Below the pieces are notes generated by a model. The model had not been told where the DNA came from, made no database searches, and saw nothing but the letters and a program-made list of their open reading frames with translations. Shown one piece after another: positions 56,601 to 64,000 of a DNA stretch of 64,000 bases (the first letter of the stretch is position 1; every line of letters begins with the position of its first letter). Origin of the DNA: Chiridota heheva (Eukaryota > Echinodermata > Holothuroidea > Apodida > Chiridotidae). A program made the translations under genes and the position numbers. The stretch spans positions 124,001-188,000 of the forward strand of contig JAIGNY010001689.1 in NCBI GenBank assembly GCA_020152595.1, written 5' to 3'.

Positions 56601-59600
56601 GTTTTTGTTTCAACCATGCACCTCCTCTCTCGATCCCAGCTTTCTGACTTTTGTTCTTGAATTTCTCTCATTCTCCCCCTGTTTTCTTTCCTTCCTACCT
56701 CTAGAATGATCTGACCTCTCAGGTACAATTTGACCCTCGTTGTCCTGGTGCCATAAAGCCCTCATCAAACAAACAAACAATAAGATGTTGAAAGGCCAAC
56801 AATAGCAATAAAATTCTTTAGAAAACCTAACTTCAATAAGGGTATAGATGACACATATTAAGACAATATGAGGAACCGATTCAGTTTTTGCAATGCCAAA
56901 TTGATTGAATATCCCTTGCCTTTATTAGGTGTAGCATGAAGAGGAAGGGAGGGGGGAGGGGCCCACTGGTAAATTATGATGTCTCAAAAGATGTGAATGG
57001 AATATTCTCACCACCAAATAACCCACTTCTTTCACCAATACACACCTTTACATTGAGCACATTCACAACCTTTGAATTCATTATACAATAAAGACCTAGA
57101 GAAAAATTAAGCCCATAATTTACCTATGTAGGTTGAGCTACCACATCAGTGATGTCTAATTAATTATTTCAATGTGTATTCAGTTTTGTCTCAACTTCCT
57201 TTCAGTCACATTGCCACCAGGTTCCACCTCAATCGATGGAAGACGTTTGTGGAACAAAAGGTCTGCCTGTTACTACTGCGCTAAGACCTACCTCAAGGTG
57301 TCTCGCCATATCCTCGACATACATAGGGATGAGCCGCAGGTACAAGAAATCTTAAAACTTACGGTTGGTTCACCAGAGAGGAAGAAGGCCATCACAAAGA
57401 TAAGGAACAAAGGAAACTACAAACATAACCTGAGGTGTCTTCATGAAAATGAGGGCGAACTTTTGGTGAAGCGAACCAGTATCTCATCTTTCGAGAAAGG
57501 TTACTTCCCTTGTCAATTCTGCCTTGCGTTTTACTCTTCAAAGTATCTATGGAAGCATAAGCAACTGTGTCAGTTTAATCCGAAAATGAAGGAAAAGAAT
57601 GTTCTTGTGCAAGCTCAAGGAAGTTGTGGAGTTGATGGGGTAAAGGAGTCGGAGGGGATAGCAAAACGAAAGGGTCATGTGATTGACAGAGGAAAAAGTA
57701 CTAAACGGAAAAGAGGAAATAACTCAAGATCGGAAGGAGTACTGTCAAAAGAAATTAGAGAAACAAGCAATAGCAATGACTTGGAAGATTATCCTACTGA
57801 ATTGCAAGAACAAAATGACAATGAGGGGTCTGGTTGTAGTGGACTACCAGATTCTTTGACTTCTGGTACATTTCACTTCAATTCTGAACAGCCGATTACA
57901 ACCTCGTTCGAAGAAGCTGACGAAAATGCGAATCAGTCAACTATTCACCCAGTTGCACAATTACAAGAAGAAGAGAATGCAGAAGAAACTGGCTCTGGTG
58001 AAATTGATGGTGAATGGAGAGTAGGTTTTATTGAAGATGGTCAGACGATGGGCTCGCAAGAGGACAAGATTGAAGAAAGCGAAAAACCTGAATCTCAGCC
58101 ATCAGGGGAAGATATGAATGATGATTCTGAGAGGCAGATGAGAGTGGAAGGGGGTCAAGATGATGAGGGTCAAGAGAAAGATGGAGAGGACTCTGGAGGC
58201 ACTGCTCTCTTTGATCCCAACAGTAAATTATTATCAGACAAGGGAGAGATTGTAGTGGATGTGAAAGAGGAAGAAGAGGGGGAGGAGGCAGCCATCTCAG
58301 TTACATGTGCTCCGGTGATTAAAGAAGAACCTCTGGACCATGACGAGGATGCTTCTTCTTTGAACAGATATGAAATTTTCTTTGCCCATCATGAGGCATG
58401 TATAAATGAAGGTGTTGCAGATGGTGCTATTGTTGGCGACAGTGATATTCATGGAAGTGAAAGATTTGATGCAGGAAATGGAGATGGTGTTAGAGTTGAC
58501 AGTAAGAAGAACAACTCAAGAGAGAGTGTAAATAATGGAATTTGTGAGAATGCAACAACTTTGAATGATAATTCTTTAGAGAATGAAGCAGGTTTAGAAC
58601 TTTTTGTTCAAATCAAGCAAGAATATTCCTCCATGAATCCTGGTCAACTTGAAGAAACAAATACAGAAAATTCAAACAGAATGAGCCATCTCTCTGAGTT
58701 AAGATTGGAAGAAACTTATCTTGAATTCCAGACGAAATATATGAAACATGACTACATCTCAAATGTGGTGAAAGAGGATGAGCTAATCTTGATCCTGGGA
58801 GCTCTGCTATTGAGACGTAAGACTTTGGGGCATGAGAGTTTGATCGTCAACACCATGAGAGAGCTGGCCAACTTCTTGTTGTGTGCAAAACGTTTCTATC
58901 CATCAATTCAAAATATGAGAGACGTGATGCAGGTTGAGAATGTGGACAAAATACTACAAGTTATTTTACATTTGGTGAACGTTCCAAAGGAAAACAGCAC
59001 TCCGGACCTGGCAGAGCATCTTAAATTCTCCATCAAGCAGTGCGCTTTGATTCTTACAGTGGAGGCAGAGGAATTTGAAGATGCCAATCTGGATGATGAG
59101 ATGTCAGACTTCATCAGTGCATTCATTTCCAAGTGGGTAACATATTTTCCACCAACTGGATCAGAAAAGTTTGGAATTCAAAAGAAGAGAAAATATGACC
59201 CAAACATTTTAAACATGACTCAATCCTTTCTCACGTTTCGTCATTACTTGATATCAGAAATAGAAAGGCTGTCGGAGTTGCTGACATCAGAAAAGAGTCC
59301 AGAAGTGTGGCAGAAATTGTCAGAGACTGTTCTGGTGAGGTCGATGCTATTTAACAAGCCAAGCGGTGTAGATATAACAGGTTTGACCAACACCTCATTT
59401 TGGCAAAGTAGTCAAGTCAGCATTGACAAAATGGACCATCTGGAAAGGCATTTATCACGCAAGTAAGAAAGTGATTTTTATCCTCATGTCCCATGTGGTG
59501 GTAGCATGTCAGGTATCTGTCCTCTTCCCATAAGCAGGGGTATAGAATGGGCAATTTTCCTCCACCCAACAAGTAGTACATATTCAGTTGCCTTCTGAGC

Positions 59601-62600
59601 AAATTTTGGCTACAACAAATTTTGGGCTACATTAGCCTCAACTTTGTTGAGGCTAATGTTAGTAATGCCAAAATTTTGGGAAAGTATACCATTTGCCCCC
59701 ACTCCAACAAAATTAAGCCCCTATTTTTATGGAGATCTATATCTATTGGAAGTTCACTTTGATTTTTAAAATCAGATTAGATTAACCTTTCAAATGTTGC
59801 ACTCCCTCCCCATACACACTCTTGCCTTAATATATTCAGTGAGGACTCAACAAAAATTCTCACACACACACCCTGACATGTAAAGATTGCAGATAAGAAC
59901 TACAGATTTTATCATACAAACATGGACCTGTGTGTAAGGATTTATACCTGCAAACGAGGACCCACACTTGAAAAAACACCTAACTGCATGAGGACATACT
60001 TCTAAATGTGGACCTAACACACATCATTGGAGTATCTACATTTAAAAAGTGGACTCCTTTTAAATCATTCCATAATTTGAATAAAAACATCTTTTCACTT
60101 TCGAAGTACTGTGGTACTGTTTAAACACTGAGGACGTCCTCCGCCATTTTTAAAAATTTGGCTATATTTGATATCCATTCTTTTATTTAAAATCATGTTT
60201 AGGTCATTATTTTGTTGTATTAGATACAAGTTATGTATTTTTTCAGTTATTCTTAGAGTTTTATGTAAAGTTACATTTTACTGACCAAGATTTGCATACA
60301 TGTGTTGTTGCAGTTAACCAAGTTAGGAAACATCTAAAAATGCACAGTGCTGAGGAGGAGGAGGAGGGAGGGGGGGAATGCATGGTAGTACTGTAGTTCA
60401 TTTAGACTCAAAGATATAATCTTTTGCTTTGTTATTTATCATGTGTTTTATTAAATTTGATAAGCTTTTTTTCTCTGGCTTCTTAAACAGGTCACAGGTC
60501 GGGGTGCTTTCAGGTTGGACCAACCAGGATATTCCATTTCTCTTTCCGCCCGATTGCAAGAATGCTGTGACTTTGTTGACTCATCTACGGGCTAGTGTCA
60601 GCATCCAAAAGGAGAACTGCTTCCTTTTTGCCATACCGTATTCTGACTCTATTAACAGGCTCAACAGCATCCAGTGTCTTTACGAACATGCTGTGGAGGC
60701 AGGCATCAGTGACCCATGGCTGCTTGTAAACACTCACTATCATGAGCGCTTAGCAGTCACCTCCCAGATATTGGAACTGTCCGAAATGGAGCTTCAGTTT
60801 TGGTGCTCAAAGCTTGGAATGAGTGATGACTATATGTGTGTTGCGGAGCTAAGTGATATGGAAGTCATGGATGAGTCTCAAGTTAGGATGGATGACATTT
60901 GGAAGCTCATAGACTTTGTTCAGGTCATGCTGGAAGCCAACAAAGGAAAAAGATCTTTTGCAGAATTTCGTGATTGCACATATGAAGGTGAATTGCTTTA
61001 AGGTCAATGGACATGTAGCACTATCTATATTATCTGACTGAAACAGATTTAAAATCTGAGATCAGATTTGAATTTTGTAAATAACACTTTTTACCAAAGT
61101 TTGATCTATTTTTCTATCTCCGCCAAGGAAGTTGGACAGGTTATGTTTTCACATGTGTTTGTTTGTTTGTTTGCTTGTTTGTTTGTTTGTTTGCCTTAAC
61201 ATATCTCAAGAACTGATGATTAGATTTTGTTTAAATTAAATTTTTTACTGCTTAAAAAAAAGTATTTAAAATTTGAGACATTGAAACAGGAGAAGGGCTC
61301 AAGCGGAGTGGGGACGTTTTAGAGTGAGTTTGACTGTCATTAAATTATCTCAAGAAGTGATGGTTGGAATTGATTAAATTTAATGTGTAGTATCATTATT
61401 GGTTTAAGGAACAAGTGGTTTAGATTTGGGACATAATGGTACAAGGAAAGGGCAGAAATTGAGGGTTGGGAATGTTTAGGAAAGTCTGTCAAGTCATAGT
61501 CGAAACTTTCCAATGGAATGTGGTGAACAATGAATTCATGCCATGAAAAGAAATCCAACAATCAATTTGATGGACTCGGAGAAAATTAAATTAAACAAAA
61601 ACAATTGGTTTCTGCCATGAATAGAAAATGATAGAATGTGAAATTTAACTGAAAGGAACTCAGAACAAAGAATGCTTAGCATGAATAAAACTGAAACCAT
61701 GATATGGCCTTGGAAGAAATCAGTAGAAGATAAACTTCAAGTGTTCAGAATGCAAATGATCATTACAGATCAAAACTTGGGGATAATCGTGGTGGGCCTA
61801 GGATTACTGAGGTAGATTATATTGGGTTTGGGGATTGTTTTAACTTTGAAATTATTCTACGCATGTTGGAATTGCCATGGGGCGGAGGTATGCGCTCTAC
61901 AGAGTGCTGATATTCAAGTTAACTTTGCTATGCTATATTCGTGATGTATGACAGGGCTGACAAAACAAATGATTTGCAAAAGAAATTATCAAGGTCACCC
62001 TGTAATACATCATACACATTTGCATATTGTTATGTGATATCAGCAGATTCTGAATGGAACTGGTATATCTTTTAAAAAACTTATTTTCTACAGCTGAAGA
62101 AAGTTTTAACATTAAGAAAGATTTTTGAACAGTTAGAGGTAACATAATTTGCATTTTGCTACTTGAACATCCAGCAAAAATCATGAAAATAGCAAAGCTT
62201 GCATAGAAAGAAACTGGTAAATACTCAAAACCTTTTGATCAAATTTTGCTGCACAGCTTCACATAATTATGATGATCATTTAAATAAACACAAAGGATTT
62301 ACAAAAGGAAATAACCATTATCACAAATTTGCATATCAATTTGCATATTGATGCCTGAAATTTAAAAATGCTGTAGAATGGTCAATTTTTAACTAATTTT
62401 GATTAAAGTGTTTGTTACTTTCATGGTTTTGCAATAGATTTTAAAGTAACTAATGCATGTGCATAGTCATATACTGTACACTTAAGTATTTAAGATTGTG
62501 TCCGTAATTTAGATATTTTAGTACCTGATTTGTTTAATTCTACAAATTTTAGAGTATGAAATAGAGTCGGTACAAAGACGGTCACGGTCATTGGAGGATG

Positions 62601-63864
62601 TCTTTGGAAGGGCTCTTCTGACGTATGAAGAACTAGAGACAACAGAGCCTAGGAAACGCAAACTGGCCGTAGTCATGCCCCAGGTGAACAGTGTTATTCA
62701 GGGTAAGGTCATTACATACAAATTTTCCTTTTCAGTCCTTTGCCCCTCCGCTCCCCACCCTCTCTTTCCCTACAAGAACCACCTTTTCTGTAGGTGTGAC
62801 TTCTGCTAAAAGCAATTAAGAACCCACCACATAAAACTCAGTGATATGCATCATTAAACCACTACTTACCATCTGTAAAAATAAACAAGGGAGCTTATTA
62901 TGAAGAGCCAGGTATTGCAGTTAGGGTCTTAACACAGTCAGATCATGTAATTTCAGGACAGGATTCATTTGGACTTGACAGGATGAATGGATAATCATTC
63001 ATCAACAAAATAGTTTTTGTGCCGTATCTTCCTGTGAATTTTTGCTATATCCAACTTTTTTTAACCCTATTAATATGTATAAGCCTTTTACTATATATCA
63101 TGTGTGTTATCTCAGGACACAGAATTCATTTGGATTTGAAAAGATGTGTAGATTTGCCTTAACCTTAATTCTCTCCAGCCCGGCCTGTTCTGCGCTGCTG
63201 CCTTGGCCACATCTCAGCTTTATCCACCTGCCTTGTTCCACTCCTTCTGTCCATGTAGTTTTCTGCCTCCCTCTCACTCTTCAACCCCCTGGCATCCACC
63301 CCAGTGCTGTTGTGCAGTTGTTCTCACCCTCACTCCTCTCTCACCCTTTCTCCCCCTGTTTACTCTCCCTCTACCTCTGGAATGATCTAACCTCTCAGGC
63401 ACAATTTGACCCTTGCTGTTGTGGTGCCGTTACACTCTCATCAAACAAACCCTCCTAAGTCTGTGACCCACCCAGTTTCTCCTTTTTCATTGTACCTCAC
63501 AACTGATGTCGTTTATCTCTGCAATTCCCCCACTTTTTGTCCTTTGCTGCCATCTGATCCTCAGAATCCATCTTAAACACTGGTTTGGAAAATGTTCAGC
63601 TTTTCTTTCATCAGTCCTAGTAATCGTTCACATTTCGCAGCCATAAGGTAGAATGTGTAGGTAATCATTCATTAATAAAAATAATATTAGAAGGTTAGAG
63701 TTTTGATGCATTTTTGCTCTTTTCAACTCTTTTAACTCTTTAAATGTGTATTAGCCTCTCACAGTTAACCCTTATTCAATTTTGTGCAGATAAAACGAGA
63801 CGTGAAGAGGAGGATATTATGGAGTTTATCATCGCATCAACAGGAAATGATGATAATGAGAGAG
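50561..63864 (+). CDS. Uncharacterised zinc-finger gene with tyrosine-recombinase-like C-terminus, at least eight exons, partial
   Basis: Splicing eight segments gives about 1,065 codons to the end of exon 6, plus a last exon that runs toward the window edge. The protein has a Ser/Lys-rich, charged N-terminus. Next are two zinc-finger-like motifs (C119, C122, H132, H137; and C200, C203, H215, C219), an acidic region of about 370 residues with SUMO-type motifs, and a conserved C-terminal domain (about residues 600-1010). That domain resembles a broad metazoan uncharacterised family I recall with NRRRxGE, LRKHxAT and LGHxxxxHxxFY motifs, i.e. a tyrosine-recombinase-derived fold. Here those positions read FNKPSGVD, HERLAVT and LGMSDDYM, so catalysis looks lost. 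Nuclear DNA binding or regulation is an inference. Introns contain LINE-B copies. Transcription-level support is absent. Confidence 0.72.
51260..51550 (+). repeat. 21-bp minisatellite (TTTTGGAGCCC type)
   Basis: About 13 units of ttttccaccattttggagcc plus c, with 24-25 bp variants at the left end. Units of 21 bp (seven codons) keep frames open: FHHFGAL-like on plus, KGSKMVE-like on minus. These ORFs are artefacts. Confidence 0.92.
52125..53672 (+). pseudogene. LINE-B2: diverged relative of LINE-B, RT end, RNase H and 3' end
   Basis: Plus frames read LNLLKVLSSTDWGASRL, SRLDYGNFIYASA, ALGLCLGATYTSPITNLHVE and ANELPFKLRCAK (C-terminal RT). Then FTDGSTREGYSAA, SIYSAEAKAIRL, FVIFSDSKSV and PSHVGFLGNERA (RNase H), and a tail with gactgtcgcggtgccgataa then cttcaacaaaccc. 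Protein order matches LINE-B but nucleotide identity is low and the tail differs, so it is a separate subfamily. Frames are broken. Confidence 0.78.
53946..53993 (+). repeat. Short purine-rich tandem repeat
   Basis: Three imperfect units of ggggaaggggaggatcaa. Four or more G-runs occur within 50 bases. Confidence 0.75.
54199..54327 (+). CDS. Plus-gene exon 2
   Basis: 129 nt, phase 0 to 0, acceptor ttttccag, donor GAG|gtagga. It encodes 43 residues: RPIRSSKAKAIKTL, then a Ser/Glu/Asp-rich stretch (SAADSEEEDEKD). The upstream acceptor was chosen because the one two bases later leads to a stop. A CAG|gtagaa donor at 54315 is an alternative. Confidence 0.7.
54328..55043 (+). other. Plus-gene intron 2: nothing else recognised
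   Basis: AT-rich intron sequence with no repeat or ORF of note. Confidence 0.55.
55044..55070 (+). CDS. Plus-gene candidate 27-nt microexon
   Basis: Acceptor ttcttgtttcaag and donor AGG|gtgagg enclose exactly nine codons, EMSGKERSR, which keep phase 0 between exons 2 and 3. Exon 2 can also join exon 3 directly in frame, so this may be alternative or absent. Only transcripts would decide. Confidence 0.45.
55126..55192 (+). CDS. Plus-gene exon 3
   Basis: 67 nt, phase 0 to 1, acceptor ccttctatag, donor GGAG|gtaaaa. The peptide PKRQSPRSTSSSRLSNRTES is Ser/Arg-rich and basic, a possible nuclear-localisation or disordered segment. It fuses in frame to the large exon. Confidence 0.72.
55193..57205 (+). 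other. Plus-gene intron 3
   Basis: Contains the LINE-B copy at 55600-56780. An ataccggtat palindromic phrase lies near 55500. Confidence 0.6.
55600..56780 (+). mobile_element. LINE-B copy with almost intact RNase H
   Basis: 5'-truncated copy in plus orientation. It reads SIYTDGPKEGNKTAAAAVIQ, SIFSAEAKAILLALNFIEYS, FAIFSDSKAVLTSLLNLKWN and FFWIPSHVGIPGNDRADAAA: all four RNase H acidic blocks are present, though the canonical TDGS is TDGP here. The open frame runs to about 56230 before shifting. The tail gatctgacctctcaggtaca and atcaaacaaacaaac marks the 3' end. Confidence 0.87.
57206..59462 (+). CDS. Plus-gene exon 4 (2,257 nt): zinc fingers, acidic region, start of recombinase-like domain
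   Basis: Acceptor cttcctttcag, donor CGCAA|gtaaga; phase 1 in, 2 out. It encodes SACYYCAKTYLKVSRHILDI followed by H (CX2CX9HX4H) and FPCQFCLAFYSSKYLWKHKQ followed by LC (CX2CX11HX3C). A Glu/Asp-rich low-complexity region (about 57,650-58,690) comes next, with KEEEEGEE, IKEEP and IKQE motifs. Then come helices starting LEETYLEFQTKYMKHDYI and DELILILGALLLRRKTLG, ending in VRSMLFNKPSGVDI. Met codons upstream of 57206 lie in the intron and are not starts. Codon use and length make this the most certain exon of the gene. Confidence 0.88.
59463..60490 (+). other. Plus-gene intron 4
   Basis: Holds a small foldback (59600-59677) and purine-rich sequence (gaggaggaggaggagggagg at about 60354). Nothing else is recognised. 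Confidence 0.55.
59600..59677. repeat. Small foldback, perfect 14-bp hairpin
   Basis: ACATTAGCCTCAAC (59629-59642) pairs with GTTGAGGCTAATGT (59646-59659) across a TTT loop. Outer arms aaattttggc/gccaaaattt extend it. Intronic; possibly a minimal MITE. Confidence 0.8.
60491..60987 (+). CDS. Plus-gene exon 5: C-terminal recombinase-like core
   Basis: 497 nt, phase 2 in and 1 out, acceptor tcttaaacag, donor ATGAAG|gtgaat. It encodes KSQVGVLSGWTNQD, then NCFLFAIPYSDSINRLNSIQ, HERLAVTSQILELSEMELQF and SKLGMSDDYM. The order F-x-x-P, S-x-x-x-L, T-S-Q-x-L-x-L, E-L-x-x-x-x-x-L-G matches the recombinase-like family I recall. Expected His, Arg and Tyr residues are replaced. The frame ends at a stop 14 bases past the donor if unspliced, so a shorter isoform is possible. 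Confidence 0.82.
60988..62552 (+). other. Plus-gene intron 5
   Basis: Mostly occupied by the element at 61112-61912. The remainder (61913-62552) is AT-rich with repeated tttgcatat phrases near 62015 and 62330-62350. Confidence 0.55.
61112..61912. mobile_element. Terminal-inverted-repeat element (CTCCGCC...GGCGGAG)
   Basis: The left end reads tctatctccgccaaggaagt and is followed by a gtttgtttgttt stretch. The right end reads ccatggggcggaggtatgcg then ctctacagagtgc. The ends share the inverted CTCCGCC/GGCGGAG core. Internally, a phrase like atctcaagaactgatgatta recurs about 145 bases later (atctcaagaagtgatggttg), giving a diverged internal duplication. No coding capacity. The right end also occurs at 49140-49255. 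I recall similar CCGCC-ended repeats in marine animals but cannot name the family. Confidence 0.6.
62553..62701 (+). CDS. Plus-gene exon 6
   Basis: 149 nt, phase 1 in and 0 out, acceptor caaattttag, donor CAG|gtaagg (perfect consensus). It encodes EYEIESVQRRSRSLEDVFGR, then a basic KRK stretch and PQVNSVIQ. The acceptor two bases earlier than the alternative was used because the latter gives a stop. Confidence 0.72.
62702..63789 (+). other. Plus-gene intron 6
   Basis: Contains a repeat with a LINE-B-like tail (63172-63450). A repeated phrase, catttggacttgacaggatg (62968) and catttggatttgaaaagatg (63128), marks an approximate 160-bp direct duplication around it. A small unrecognised exon could hide here (see the frame issue of exon 7). 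Confidence 0.5.
63172..63450 (+). mobile_element. Repeat sharing the LINE-B 3' tail but not its body
   Basis: The last 80 bases (ggaatgatctaacctctcag, gcacaatttgacccttgctg, gtggtgccgttacac, atcaaacaaac) match the LINE-B tail. The 200 bases before are C/T-rich and do not align with LINE-B coding sequence. It could be a non-autonomous element that borrows the LINE-B tail, or a diverged subfamily. Confidence 0.6.
63790..63864 (+). CDS. Plus-gene exon 7, frame uncertain
   Basis: 75 nt between acceptor tttgtgcag and donor GAGAG|gtaacc. Joined directly to exon 6 (phase 0) it reads IKRDVKRRILWSLSS. The phase-1 reading, DKTRREEEDIMEFIIASTGN, looks more protein-like but would need a missing exon or another donor. 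It has no in-frame stop in either frame. Confidence 0.5.
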
Positions 63865-64000
63865 GTAACCACAGCAGACATTTTGTTTAACAACTATGCC
63901 CAAAGATATCCTTCTATCTGTATTGTTAATTTTAATTGATAAGTAATTATTTTTGTGCTAATCTAGTTTAAGTTTTGTTTTTATCAAACAACTGTGTTAA
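63865..64000 (+). other. Plus-gene intron 7, runs off the window
   Basis: AT-rich sequence after the donor at 63865; nothing recognised. Confidence 0.5.

Noticed and set aside
57172-57205. Met at 57172 as the start of the 764-codon ORF
   Set aside because: These codons precede a strong 3' splice site (cttcctttcag) and the frame joins exon 3 in phase; they are intronic.
60429-60490. Met at 60429 as the start of a separate 190-codon gene
   Set aside because: The ORF overlaps an acceptor at 60490 and continues the frame of exon 4; the upstream codons are intron.

Overview
The window is animal nuclear DNA with long GT–AG introns, dispersed retroelements and tandem repeats. It suggests an invertebrate deuterostome. 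The reasons are an ARFGEF3/BIG3-type gene, CR1-like LINEs carrying a 2A-like peptide, esterase and PHD modules, DIRS and RTE elements, and tRNA-derived SINEs. An echinoderm or similar animal fits best, but no species can be named. I see no prokaryotic operon, CRISPR array or viral genome.

Two host genes point away from each other. On the minus strand, bases 1 to about 20.6 kb hold the first nine coding exons (about 332 codons) of an ARFGEF3 (BIG3) orthologue. They encode the N-terminal DCB/armadillo-like part, and the gene runs off the left edge. On the plus strand, about 50.56 kb to 63.86 kb holds at least eight exons of an uncharacterised gene. It encodes two zinc-finger-like motifs, a long acidic region with SUMO-type motifs, and a C-terminal domain resembling a tyrosine-recombinase-derived metazoan family in which the catalytic residues look lost. 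That gene runs off the right edge.

Between and inside the genes lies a dense record of transposition. LINE-B (endonuclease, reverse transcriptase and RNase H, ending in a CAAA-type tail) has about nine copies or fragments counting a diverged relative. LINE-A (CR1-like with an ORF1 esterase) is split by two LINE-B insertions at 23.3-29.3 kb. LINE-C (CR1-like with 2A peptide, tandem PHD fingers, endonuclease and RT) occurs as two abutting copies at 40.2-44.7 kb, with a LINE-B insertion in its endonuclease. A DIRS-like element at 32.2-35.2 kb is interrupted by an RTE LINE flanked by a perfect 10-bp target duplication.

Other content includes a tRNA-related SINE family (one copy split by LINE-A), three foldback or MITE-like palindromes, a terminal-inverted-repeat element with CTCCGCC/GGCGGAG ends, several minisatellites (22, 24, 27, about 20 and 21 bp units), a long (TA)n array and G-runs. 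Most long open frames in these repeats are artefacts of stop-poor repeats or shadows of transposon genes. All family assignments rest on reading translations by eye and recalling family patterns; no database search was run.
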